From Gordionus sp. m RMFG-2023 (taxonomy: Eukaryota; Nematomorpha; Gordioida; Chordodea; Parachordodidae): a stretch of 64,000 nt of DNA. Under the pieces are notes generated by a model, which saw only the letters and a program-made list of their open reading frames with translations, was not told the DNA's origin and searched no databases. This document shows, piece by piece, positions 1 through 12,275 of the stretch; position 1 is the first letter of the stretch; every line of letters starts with the position of its first letter. The stretch spans positions 65,077,561 through 65,141,560 of the forward strand of contig NC_088775.1 of assembly GCF_954871325.1 (NCBI RefSeq). Direction: 5' to 3'. Position numbers and translations under genes: made by a program.

Positions 1-1033
1 GTTATTCAATTAACACGACCCCCCCCCCCCTTCCCCTTTCAAATGGCGATATTATATTAACCCAAGAGCACACAATTACCATGACTGGAACTAATTTTTT
101 AGTTCATAGTTGTGATGATAAAAAATTGTTTATATTTTCTACAAGATCTCTTCTTTCACGCCTTTGTTTGCTGAAAAAAATTTTTTGGATGGAACTTTTA
201 ATTCCTCCCCTAAATTATTTTATCAATTTTATACTATTAATATTTTAATTAACCATACCTTAATTGTATGTGTTTATATATTATTACCTAATAAATACAA
301 AAATACTTATATAAATATGTTTAATTTATTAAAAAATTATTGTTTAACTTTAGGTTTAAATTTTTCCCCAAAATATGCCACCATTGATTTTGAAATTGGC
401 GTATATTTAGCCTTAAAGAATGTTTTTCCAAACATTCTTGTCAAAGGCTGTTATTTCCATTTTTGTCAATGTATAGTTAGGCGCATTCAGCAATGTGGTC
501 TGACCATGATAAATATACAAAATAATGATGTAAAAAAATTTTTCCGTATAATTATGGCTATTCCGTTTTTATTAGAGCGGGATGTGCCATATATTATGAA
601 TGAACTAAAAATACAAGCTGATTCTTTTGGGTTGTATTCTATATACAACTTTTTAGATTATTTTGAAAATACTTGGATTAATAGTAATGCAAGATTTAAC
701 TACCAAATGTGGAATACATTTGATGTTAGAGGTGAAAGGACAAATAATCATGTTGAAGGTTTCCACAGATCTTTGAAAGAATATTTTCCTTACTCTCATC
801 CTAACATTTATCTTTTTATTGATACTATAAAAATTATAGAACAGGACATGGACCTTAAATTATTACAATTAGATGATGGAAGGAAAGTTACAGAGAGAAG
901 AAAAATATATTACAAAATAGACGATAAAATTAGGGAAAATATATTTCTTTATTGTGGGTATATATATACTCCTATGGAATATTTAGAAAAAATATCAAGA
1001 TATTTATATTCAAAAAAATCTAATCACATTTAA
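1..1033 (+). pseudogene. MULE transposase (FLYWCH/Mutator-like), broken by a frameshift
   Basis: Catalytic region of a Mutator-like (MULE) transposase, the enzyme that cuts and reinserts its own element. The frame open from about 122 to 1033 carries the family's marks in order: DGTF (first catalytic Asp), FYTIN, LLPNKYKNTY, TIDFEIG (second Asp), KGCYFHFCQCIVRRIQ (C/H motif) and ERTNNHVEGFHRSLK (catalytic Glu region). The preceding part of the protein, from FLVH to FSTRSLL at about 93-160, lies in another frame, so the frame shifts at about 165-180, next to the run A7T6. No good ATG opens the downstream frame. The 5' part lies beyond the window edge. The A/T run could also be a sequencing or assembly error rather than real decay. 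The stretch 20-30 is a run of C. Confidence 0.85.
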
Positions 1034-1484
1034 GTTTTTTTAAAACTACAATGTCTACTTTTGCCATATATTCTTTTTTCACGATTTTTCCTCCGTCATG
1101 TAATTATATTAATTGTTCAATAATTTTCATGTTGTCAATAAAATAACAGCTATTAGTCTAAGTATTTATATTTTATTCGGGTCATACAGAAGTGGTATAT
1201 GCCAATTACAATATTTATGGTCGTTCTTACATTTATAGCCTAATTTTATATTGTATTTATCCACAATTTTTGTGATTTTTTATTTATTTATTAACGTTTT
1301 GTATTGCATTTATGCGCATTTTTTATCCAATTATTTTTTTCTGTATTTAACGTTATTCGAATATTTATACTAAATGATACCCTTATAAATAATGTATTAT
1401 AAGATTATATATTTATTTGTGAAATTAATATTATTTAATAAAATAATATATCCTTTAATGCTAATAAATGTGTAACATTGCAAT
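1034..1484. other. AT-rich spacer
   Basis: AT-rich sequence between the MULE fragment and the first satellite array. I see no reading frame, terminal repeat or RNA gene in it. Confidence 0.6.
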
Positions 1485-2690
1485 AAGTATTAATCCAACG
1501 ACAAAAAATTTATTCAGGGATTTCCTACTAAGTTAGGTAACTTATATAAATAGAATCTCAAAAAAATTAAAAGATATGAGGAAATCTGATGATTATATAA
1601 ATAAGTATAAATCCAACGATAAAAAATTTATTCAGGGATTTCCTTCTAAGTTAGGTAACTTATATATACTAAGAGAATCTCAAAAAAATTAATAGATATG
1701 AGGAAATCTGATGATTATATAAATAAGTATAAATCCAACGATAAAAAAATTATTCAGGGATTTCCTACTAAGTTAGGTAACTTATATATATTAATAGAAT
1801 CTCAAAAAAATTAATAGATATGAGGAAATCTGATGATTATATAAATAAGTATAAATCCAACGATAAAAAAGTTATTCAGGGATTTCCTACTAAGTTAGGT
1901 AACTTATATATACTAATAGAATCTCAAAAAAATTAATAGATATGAGGAAATCTGATGATTATATAAATAAGTATAAATCCAACGATAAAAAAATTATTCA
2001 GGGATTTCCTACTAAGTTAGGTAACTTATATATACTAATAGAATCTCAAAAAAATTAATAGATATGAGGAAATCTGATGATTATATAAATAAGTATAAAT
2101 CCAACGATAAAAAAGTTATTCAGGGATTTCCTACTAAGTTAGGTAACTTATATATACTAATAGAATCTCAAAAAAATTAATAGATATGAGGAAATCTGAT
2201 GATTATATAAATAAGTATAAATCCAACGATAAAAAATTTATTTAGGGATTTCCGACTAAGTTAGGTAACTTATATATACTAATAGAATCTCAAAAAAATT
2301 AAAAGATGTGAGGAAATCTGATGATTATATAAATAAGTATAAATCCAACGATAAAAAATTTATTCAGGGATTTCCTACTAAGTTAGGTAACATATATATA
2401 CTAATAGAATCTCAAAAAAATTAAAAGATGTGAGGAAATCTGATGATTATATAAATAAGTATAAATCCAACGATAAAAAATTTATTCAGGGATTTCCTAC
2501 TAAGTTAGGTAACATATATATACTAATAGAATCTCAAAAAAATTAAAAGATGTGAGGAAATCTGATGATTATATAAATAAGTATAAATCCAATGATATAT
2601 ATAACTTATTCAGGGATTGACGATTCAGTTCATGTCAATGCATATATACTAATAGTGTCTCACAACATTGTAATCAGATGTGAGCGCCAA
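1485..2690 (+). repeat. Satellite array 1, unit about 121 bp, about 10 copies
   Basis: The motif AAATCCAACGATAAAAAA recurs at about 1490, 1611, 1731, 1852, 1973, 2095, 2216, 2338, 2459 and 2581, a period near 121 bp. Inner copies are nearly identical. The first is slightly divergent and the last diverges beyond about 2600. Each unit holds TCAGGGATTTCCT and, about 65 bp later, AGGAAATCTGA, an imperfect inverted pair. No unit has a conserved open frame. The same unit recurs three times at 11330-11640. Confidence 0.95.
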
Positions 2691-2879
2691 TTTGTAGTTT
2701 GATTATCCATAATTTGGGTATCAGTCCAAGATCACGTTTAGTCTGTCATTTTGTACAATTATACCATTTATGCTTACAAAATTTCGAAATATTTCCTAGA
2801 TAAAAGTCTGTTACTTCAATAATGTAATTTGTGTTTATCTCACTTAAATGGAAACGGTTCATTCATTTAATTAAAATTT

Positions 2880-5160
2880 TATCATATTACATATTTTAAA
2901 GTATTTACTTCAATACTGTTATTGTGGCAATCTCATTTACATCAATATTGTATATCTGTTTATCTCCTTAAAGGAAAAGGTAATTGTTTTAATTCAAAAT
3001 TTTTCATATTTAATATTTTAAAGTATTTACTTCAATACTGTTATTGTGGCAATCTCATTTACATCAATATTGAATTTGTGTTTATCTCCTTAAAGGAAAA
3101 GGTAATTGTTTTAATTAAAATTTTTCATATTAATATTTTAAAGTATTTACTTCAATACTGTTATTGTGGCAATCTCATTTACATCAATATTGTATATCTG
3201 TTTATCTCCTTAAAGGAAAAGGTAATTGTTTTAATTAAAATTTTTCATATTAATATTTTAAAGTATTTACTTCAATACTGTTATTGTGGCAATCTCATTT
3301 ACATCAATATTGTATATCTGTTTATCTCCTTAAAGGAAAAGGTAATTGTTTTAATTAAAATTTTTCATATTAATATTTTAAAGTATTTACTTCAATACTG
3401 TTATTGTGGCAATCTCATTTACATCAATATTGTATATCTGTTTATCTCCTTAAAGGAAAAGGTAATTGTTTTAATTAAAATTTTTCATATTAATATTTTA
3501 AAGTATTTACTTCAATACTGTTATTGTGGCAATCTCATTTACATCAATATTGTATATCTGTTTATCTCCTTAAAGGAAAAATCAATATTGTATATCTGTT
3601 TATCTCCTTAAAGGAAAAGGTAATTGTTTTAATTAAAATTTTTCATATTAATATTTTAAAGTATTTACTTCAATACTGTTATTGTGGCAATCTCATTTAC
3701 ATCAATATTGTATATCTGTTTATCTCCTTAAAGGAAAAGGTAATTGTTTTAATTAAAATTTTTCATATTAATATTTTAAAGTATTTACTTCAATACTGTT
3801 ATTGTGGCAATCTCATTTACATCAATATTGTATATCTGTTTATCTCCTTAAAGGAAAAGGTAATTGTTTTAATTAAAATTTTTCATATTAATATTTTAAA
3901 GTATTTACTTCAATACTGTTATTGTGGCAATCTCATTTACATCAATATTGTATATCTGTTTATCTCCTTAAAGGAAAAGGTAATTGTTTTAATTAAAATT
4001 TTTCATATTAATATTTTAAAGTATTTACTTCAATACTGTTATTGTGGCAATCTCATTTACATCAATATTGTATATCTGTTTATCTCCTTAAAGGAAAAGG
4101 TAATTGTTTTAATTAAAAATTAAAATTTTTCATATTAATATTTTAAAGTATTTACTTCAATACTGTTATTGTGGCAATCTCATTTACATCAATATTGTAT
4201 ATCTGTTTATCTCCTTAAAGGAAAAGGTAATTGTTTTAATTAAAATTTTTCATATTAATATTTTAAAGTATTTACTTCAATACTGTTATTGTGGCAATCT
4301 CATTTACATCAATATTGTATATCTGTTTATCTCCTTAAAGGAAAAGGTAATTGTTTTAATTAAAATTTTTCATATTAATATTTTAAAGTATTTACTTCAA
4401 TACTGTTATTGTGGCAATCTCATTTACATCAATATTGTATATCTGTTTATCTCCTTAAAGGAAAAGGTAATTGTTTTAATTAAAATTTTTCATATTAATA
4501 TTTTAAAGTATTTACTTCAATACTGTTATTGTGGCAATCTCATTTACATCAATATTGTATATCTGTTTATCTCCTTAAAGGAAAAGGTAATTGTTTTAAT
4601 TAAAATTTTTCATATTAATATTTTAAAGTATTTACTTCAATACTGTTATTGTGGCAATCTCATTTACATCATATCTCATTTACATCAATATTGTATATCT
4701 GTTTATCTCCTTAAAGGAAAAGGTAATTGTTTTAATTAAAATTTTTCATATTAATATTTTAAAGTATTTACTTCAATACTGTTATTGTGGCAATCTCATT
4801 TACATCAATATTGAATTTGTGTTTATCTCCTTAAAGGAAAAGGTAATTGTTTTAATTAAAATTTTTCATATTAATATTTTAAAGTATTTACTTCAATACT
4901 GTTATTGTGGCAATCTCATTTACATCAATATTGTATATCTGTTTATCTCCTTAAAGGAAAAGGTAATTGTTTTAATTAAAATTTTTCATATTAATATTTT
5001 AAAGTATTTACTTCAATACTGTTATTGTGGCAATCTCATTTACATCAATATTGTATATCTGTTTATCTCCTTAAAGGAAAAGGTAATTGTTTTAATTAAA
5101 ATTTTTCATATCAATATTTTAAAGTATTTACTTCAATACTGTTATTGTGGCAATCTTAAA
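2880..5160 (+). repeat. Satellite array 2, unit exactly 120 bp, about 19 copies
   Basis: A 120-bp unit (for example 3141-3260) containing TACTTCAATACTGTTATTGTGG is repeated with very few changes. Because 120 is divisible by 3, the array gives long open frames of 40-residue repeats, which I do not believe are genes. Register breaks occur at about 3580 (a partial unit re-copied), 4118 (AATTAAA doubled) and 4670 (short duplication). Two units, near 3070 and 4812, share the variant GAATTTGTG, so blocks of units were copied together. Confidence 0.95.
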
Positions 5161-5164
5161 TAAT

Positions 5165-5445
5165 GATACCAACTTCATACCGAAAGTCCAAATATTATAA
5201 ATGTAAATATCCGAAAGTCCAAATATTATAAATGTAAAATTTATTATATTTGTACTTCTCCAACCTGCCATGGTAGAGGATTTACATTAAATAATGTATT
5301 TACTCTGACAGCAGAATGCAATGGTAAATTATTTAATCTGCAAGATTTTAATATACAAGATGTAATTTATTATTTTCTAGATATTTGCAAGTACTTAACA
5401 GCAAGAAGAGGAAGTATTTTACAATATAATATGAACACAGTATAG
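5165..5445 (+). pseudogene. FLYWCH-like zinc-finger remnant
   Basis: The frame from 5212 to the stop at 5443-5445 reads KYYKC, then CTSPTCHGRG, then LTAECNG. This spacing resembles the FLYWCH-type finger at the start of MULE transposases, where a C..C pattern is followed by a conserved H-x-H. A direct repeat of about 32 bp precedes it (CCGAAAGTCCAAATATTATA at about 5180 and 5211). No transposase core follows. It may be debris of the family seen at 1-1033. The call rests on a short motif only. Confidence 0.4.
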
Positions 5446-6388
5446 AATGAGGAAAGTGAGAGAAAAAAAATAGGTAGGGAGCTTTAAGATATCTTCTCCA
5501 AAATACTCAGTGGGGCATATTAAAAAAATATATTTAAGCTTTTTATCTTAGATAAAAATAGAAAATAGTGGATAAAAATTTGGTATATTATTTTACGTCA
5601 TATTAAATCTTTATACCTGTCATCTGACAGTTTGTCAATAACCTTTCTTTTATACCTGACAAAACATAGATGCAAGATTATAGGTTTATTCTATTATTAT
5701 CTGAAATCATTTATATTAATCGAGGATTATGATATGTTTTAATAGTCTTTCTTAATATATATAAATAAATATTAATAAATATTATTTTATATATATTTAA
5801 ATATTTTATTTATAATTGTTATATATATTTATATAAAGTTAAATATTATTTCTATATTAGTACAATTAAAAAAATTAATATGTTTTACTTTTATAAATAA
5901 TTTTATTCTCAGTAGTAATATTGTGTAAATTATTGTATAAATATTTATAAATTTATTAAAATTTTAAAAATGTTAAAAATAAAATTTAAAAAAATGTTAA
6001 AAATGTCTAGTTTGTATTCACCATCTTTCTTCTTTTTAACGCGAAAACAGCTGTGGGAATATTTAGGACCCGAACCATTATTTGTCAGCAAGAAATATTA
6101 ATATATAGAAAACAAGTCTACTACGATAATTTAGTTTTAAAGGTTTCGATTTATGATATAATATTTTATAGTATCTTTTATTCTTAAATTTTCATAAGAC
6201 TTTTTTTATGAATGTGGACTAGGTGATTATATTTAAAAAATGAATCTAAGACTAACCCACCTTTTAATTTTTTAAAATATAGTTTAACTTAATTCTGCAC
6301 GGATTTATAAATCTTATGTTAATGCATCTTAGGATACATGCAAAACAGATCTTTTAATATCACTATCATTTATTATTTTATTTAGATA
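5446..6388. other. AT-rich region upstream of the THAP transposase
   Basis: Mostly AT-rich, with no convincing coding frame. The bases just before the ATG at 6389 read TTATTTTATTTAG, a good splice acceptor, so an untranslated first exon is possible. The last 90 bases resemble the sequence before the second THAP exon at 31368, including TTTATAAATC and the acceptor followed by ATAATG. Confidence 0.5.
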
Positions 6389-9300
6389 ATGGGAGTGTGC
6401 TGTGTTCATAATTGTAATAAAACAAATAAAATGGAATCTAATACACATATTTCTTATCATAAGTATATATATTATTTTTTATATGCAACATATTTATTAC
6501 ATAAAGCATTAATAAGCTACAAACATTGAAAAAAAATCCTTATTTAGTAAAAATATAAAGTTTTCTCATTTTTACTGCTAGGACAAATAATGCTTCTTCC
6601 TCTTGAGTTGATAAGATTTCTATTTTGAACTTTGCCTAAATATTTTTCTGGATAAAATATTAAGTTAGCCATTTTTAAAATACATATTTACTATGATACA
6701 GTTTCATTTTTAAATATTTGTAAGAAATATGTAAACCATATATATATTAATAGAGGCTCTGCCAATCAACAAATTTTCACTGATTCAATACTATATTACT
6801 AATAACTGATCTGATATTAATATTGATTGTTATATACTATCTATCTTTGTATCAATGTCATAAATATATCTTATATTTTACTCATTATTATTCACCTATT
6901 TTTAAATATAGATTTCCATTAAAATCCAAAGAATTATTGGAAAAATGGTTACATGCTATAAATAGAAAAAATTTTATGCCTAATAAATATAGTATTATTT
7001 GTGGAAGGCATTTTAAAAATACTTGTTTCATTCAAACTATATCTGGAAAGATTTTATTGAAGGAAGATTCTATTCCATCGATATTTAGTATATCTAAGCC
7101 ACTTCATGATGTATGTTAACAATATCATTACATAGTTAAAACAATATTTTAAAATATATACTTTTTAGATAACGAATGTTTATTCAAATATACAAACACC
7201 ATTAAAAAGTGATATATTATATGAAAAAGATCCAATTATACATATAACAAATGATCATAATTATTCCGCGACATATGAAACATTAAAAAGAAAAATTATT
7301 TACCAAGAGGCTATAATTAAACGCTTAAAAAAAAGAGCACATGCTTATTATAGGAGCTCAAAAAGAGGAAAAAATAAAATAATCAATTTACAAACAATAA
7401 TCACTTCACTAAAAGATGAAAATTTGTTATCAGATGATGTCGAAAATATTATAGACAGGCAATTTACAGGGACATCTGCTATATTCCTTAAAACACATAT
7501 ACACAGTGGAGGCATCTCAAACCCACAAAAAAAAATATATACAAGTGAATTCCGTCAATTTGCATTGACTATGCATTTTTATTCACCTAAGGCTTACAGA
7601 TATCTCAAATCACACTTTTGTATGCCTTCGGAATCCACATTAAGGGCATGGAGTAGCAAGATTGAAATCATGCCAGGTTTATTATAATAATTTTAAAAAA
7701 AATAAATTAAATTAAATAAAGGTTTCCTTTCTATTTCATTTACCCAAATTAAAAGCTACCAAAAAAAATCAGAAAAGCAGTTATATTGTGTACTTAGCCT
7801 TGATGAAATGCATATTAAAACACAAATAGATTATGACCCCCACAAAGCAGAATATCATGGTTATGTTGATTTAGGTGATGGGACAAAATCAACAAAGGAA
7901 GATAAATCTTGTCCAGAAGCAACAAAGGCACTGTTTCTTATGGCTACATGTCTTAATAGCAGCTGGAAAATGCCAATAGCCTATTTTCTAGTTTCACAAA
8001 TGAATTCAGATATCCTAGCTAATTTAGTGAGAGTTGCATTGTTCAATATAAATGAAACAGGAGTTATCTGTAAGGCCATAGTATGTGAAGGTTGTGCTGT
8101 TAATAAAAAAATGAGCAAACTGCTTGGTGTTAGTATGGATCCTGATAATATCATTCCATATATTGAGCTGGAATTTTATGAATCAGAAAAAATATACATG
8201 TTACTAGATGTTTGTCATATGCTCAAATTACTTAGAAATCTATTAGCGGAGGAGGAAATTTTAATAAATGAATCAAATGGAGAGGTAGCTAGCTAAATTT
8301 GGTTAAATATTTATTTTGTATTTATAGTTAATAGATTGGAAGCATATACAAAATTTACACAAATTGCAGGAGTGCGAAGGTTTACGTGCTGCAAATAAAT
8401 TGCGCAAAGCACATATTGCTTTCCAAAAACAAAAAATGAAAGTTTGATAATAAATATATAATTATTAAATATTTTTTAAGGTAAAACTTGCTGTTCAAGT
8501 TTTTAGTGCATCTGTTGCAAATAGCCTTCTTTTTGCCCAGCATCAGGAGATTCCTGGATTTGAAAATTGTGATGGTACAATTAATTTTATATTGATGATA
8601 GATCAGTAAAATAAAAATTATGATATAAATTTATGAATAACTTATAGAATGTTTGATTATCTTAATACAAGAAATTGTCTTGGTAAAGGATATAAAGCCC
8701 CTTTATATAATAATACAATTGCAGATTATGAAAATCATTTTGACAAGTGCATTAAAACTTTAAAATCACTCAAGTTAACAAATGGAACTTATGTCTATAC
8801 GTCTAATAAAAAAACATGTGTAGAAGGGTTAATTCTTTCTATGAAAAGCATCCTGGAAATGGGGAAGGAATTATTAACTGGGGAAACCCCAAAAATGAAG
8901 TATTATATTTAATTTATAACAAGAGTTATTCATAAAGCTATAATATAACAATTTTTTAAGGTTCTTTTTAACATATAAAACCTCTCAAGACCACCTAGAA
9001 TTATATTTTTGTAGTATTCGTAGCAGAGGTGGATTTAATGATAATCCATCAGCATATCAGGTTCGATCTGCTGTTCGCATTTCCTTAATGGCAAAATTGG
9101 ATGCTACAATTACAGGAAATTGCATTTCCTTAGATAATACTCAATTAATATGTTCAAATTTTCAAAATAATCATGACGATGATTTTAATTCTATCAAAAC
9201 TATTTCAAATCCAATAATACCCCAGGCATTATCTTATTATTTTAGCCAAACAAATCCTCATATCCCAAAATTATCATTATATTTAGATAATGTAACAACT

Positions 9301-9805
9301 TATATTTCGGGATATATAGTACAACAACTTATTAAAGAAAAAAAGGTACGATGTGATGTTTGCATTAATGCAATGGTCAGTGATTCATATATTGATAATA
9401 ATATAAATAATATGCTCATAAATTTTAAAAATAATGGGGGGTTAGTGATTCCTTCATCTAGTATGTCTATATTATGCCGAATTTGTGAAAGTTCATTTAG
9501 AACTTATCAAAATGATATTAAACGTAAAAATATTATTAAAAAAATGGAAGTGTTGGTTTTTTCCACAATAATTGGTACAAATATTTTTATTGATCTTACT
9601 GAACATATTAATGAACATGAGATTGGTTACAGCCATTTTCAAATTCTTGTAAAATTAATTGTTCAAAGGTAATCATTTATTTATACTATTTTTTTAAAGA
9701 TATTTAAATATTAGATTTTTTCATTTTGCTGACTTGAGAAACCAGGAATTGAGAACTGGTATGAGGCAAAATCTTACAAAAGCAATACAATTTAATAATC
9801 AATAA
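6389..9805 (+). CDS. THAP-domain P-element-like transposase, nine exons
   Basis: Cut-and-paste transposase of the P-element/THAP9 family, acting in the nucleus. Predicted exons: 6389-6462, 6912-7110, 7169-7676, 7722-8284, 8328-8441, 8481-8605, 8648-8899, 8961-9668, 9700-9805. They total 2649 nt, 882 codons plus TAA, with compatible phases and no internal stop; human THAP9 is about 900 residues. The THAP zinc finger spans residues 1-83: Cys4/5, Cys9, Cys55, His58, with HKFP formed across the first junction, Trp37 and IPSIF. A basic, coiled-coil-like stretch follows (about 130-170). RNase H-like core: LDEMHIK (Asp288), VCEGCAVN (Glu383, where relatives have Asp), LLDVCHMLKLLRN (423-435) and SQDHLE (Glu625). 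The C-terminus ends FNNQ, as in relatives. Introns 2-8 are 31-61 bp and intron 1 is 449 bp. All introns are GT..AG. I found no terminal inverted repeats, so it may be an immobile or co-opted copy. Confidence 0.9.
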
Positions 9806-11329
9806 GAAATTAATATTTATATCTTCTTTTATTTTTTAAAAATTATATTGTATAAAGAACAGGCCTTATATAAGACATATTATAAAAATTATGATATTAT
9901 ATATAATCTATGCTAATGTAAATATATTTTATTTTTTATAGGTGATGATAGAATCAAAAAGGATGAATGTTTATAATCAAAGATAATATGAATGTGAATC
10001 ATCACATTGTTAAAAATACATTTTGTTTTTTAAAGTGTACTCTATATTTTTATATATTTATTGTATAAACCTTATTTAAATGATTTATATAATAATTTAA
10101 ACTCATGCAAAAAATGTTATTATTACACTATGTTTTTATTGAAAAAAAAATAAAAGATGTTTTCATTTGTCATTTATAATTAAGATGAAATAATTAAAAC
10201 AAAAAAAATTATAAATGATTATTACAATAAAAATTAAGTAAGATGAGCTCTCAACCCATCTTTTAAGATAGTTTAACTTATTTCATCTAGAACACATAAT
10301 CCAAAATAATTTTTAATTGACAGGATATTTTTTTATAAAATCTTATTTTCTTAACATAATTAATTAATCCTCATCTACTTTTAGAGTATTGTAGATTTTA
10401 TTTAATTATATCTATACAGATCTCTTTTTTTGTATAAATTTTGATTATTATTTTAAGGTATAAATTACTTACCTAAAATTAAAAGTACCAGCAACTACAA
10501 TAAATATAAGTACATCATTTTTATTTATTAATAAGATATGAATCATAAAATATTATTATATTTAATAATAAGGATTCCATAAATGAACAATAAGTGGATA
10601 ATAAGATTTTTAATGAAACATCAAGTGAATTTGATAAAATTATAAAAACTAATTTTATTAAAAAAATTAACAAATATATATAAAAATATAAATGATTTTG
10701 ATATTTGCAATTAATATGTATAAAATAAATTAGATATTCTAATAAATGATTGGGGGTTAAATAATTGAGGAATGTTTAAAAATAAATTTATTTTTATAAT
10801 AATATTAATCAAATAGATAAATTAACTTAAAACTATGATTGAAAGATGTATTTTCTTGACTGAGTCAAAGGAATCTGTGTGATAAGTTTTTTTGGCAATT
10901 ATATATAGGCAGTGGACCTTATTTGGTTGAATATTTGAGGGTGTATTAGATATAAGTATGGAATATTTTGTATGGGTATAATTTTGGTGATTTTTGTTTC
11001 AGTGATGTTGTAGCAATCTATGTTTCTGAATAATTTCTGGGTGAAAGTAATTTAATGATATTATGTACTACTATTGGATTAAATGTTGAGTTTTTTTATT
11101 TTAGAGAATACCCATGTAATTTAATTGAAGATCAGTTGAGGTTAGGATTCATTTGATTATTTTACATAATTACATTAAAAATTATTAGTAAAATTGTTAA
11201 ATTTTTAAAAATTATTATCATTATTGAGGCATTTGATCAACGTACAAGCTACAAAATGGCGCTACAGCTGATTTCAATAGGTGGACGTTTTTTTATGCAT
11301 GATCGTCAATCTATAGTTATATATATCAT
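9806..11329. other. AT-rich spacer with one T/G-skewed segment
   Basis: No convincing gene. About 10850-11160 is less AT-rich and poor in C on this strand, with many TTTGG and GGG words. At 11260-11300 is a sharp GC island (AAAATGGCGCTACAGC) of the kind seen at element edges, just before satellite copies start. Confidence 0.5.
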
Positions 11330-11640
11330 TGGTATAAATCCAACGATAAAAAATTTATTCAGGGATTTCCTACTAAGTTAGGTAACATATATATACTAAT
11401 AGAATCTCAAAAAAATTAAAAGATGTGAGGAAATCTGATGATTATATAAATAAGTATAAATCCAACGATAAAAAATTTATTCAGGGATTTCCTACTAAGT
11501 TAGGTAACTTATATATACTAATAGAATCTCAAAAAAATTAAAAGATGTGAGGAAATCTGATGATTATATAAATAAGTATAAATCCAACGATAAAAAATTT
11601 ATCTAGGGATTTCTTAGTAAGTTAAGTAATTAACATATAC
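11330..11640 (+). repeat. Second locus of satellite 1, three units
   Basis: Units begin at about 11336, 11457 and 11578. The first two match array 1 (1485-2690) almost base for base, including the variant AAAAGATGTGAGG that marks the late copies there. The third decays after TTATCTAGGGATTTC. Confidence 0.95.
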
Positions 11641-12275
11641 CAATTAATCATAAAGCAATATATTATATAAACCAATATATATTTCTATATCTAAATATAT
11701 TATAAATAATTATAATTAAATTTATATATGATGAAATTATATTCAATATATAATTAAATTAATATATAAAATATATTATAGTAACTAAGTTAATAATATT
11801 AACTATTATATTAAATTTAAATATATTGTTTACATTATATTAAATACTACAAACAATCATATATTTAATTATTTTATATATCAATTAATTAAATATTTAA
11901 ATATATTATAAATATTTATAATTAAATTTTATATATGAAATTTAAATATATTGATTACATTATATTAAATTTTTTATATATCAATTAATTAATTAATATT
12001 TAAATTGTATTATTTACTTTATTAAATTACAAATTTCTAATAATTTGTTATTAATTTAATATTAATTTAAATTATAAAATCTGTCTCATTTGTAATAGCC
12101 GATTGAAATTTATTGGCGGCCATGTTTTAATTTTATATTTATATTTTAAAATCTCTCGCTTCAACCTTTAGGGGCCATATTGGTCGCCATTTTAGCTTAT
12201 TTGTCTTTTTGATACTTTTTAATATTCGAGACAGCGGACCCAAATCTCTAATTTTCGCGTATAAGCAAAACTTAC
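11641..12275. other. Very AT-rich spacer
   Basis: Short words such as ATATATTATAAAT and AATTAATTAA recur without a fixed period. At 12100-12200 TTGGCGGCCATG faces GGTCGCCATTTTAG, a weak inverted pair like the AAAATGGC edges elsewhere in the window. The last eight bases, AAACTTAC, are the target duplication of the next element. Confidence 0.5.

Noticed and set aside
1485-2690. CRISPR-like array
   Set aside because: Units are nearly identical over their full length with no variable spacers, and the host is eukaryotic.
2922-5163. Long plus-strand open frames of 170-229 codons with 40-residue repeats
   Set aside because: They follow from a 120-bp tandem unit that is a multiple of three and lacks stops in one frame. 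The units differ by block shifts that ignore the frame, and the product has no domain.
6254-10291. Similar sequences ACCCACCTTTTAA..ATAGTTTAACTTA (6254) and ACCCATCTTTTAAGATAGTTTAACTTA (10254) flanking the THAP gene, as element ends
   Set aside because: They are in direct, not inverted, orientation and only about 13 bp match exactly, so they do not define P-element termini. Chance cannot be excluded in AT-rich DNA.
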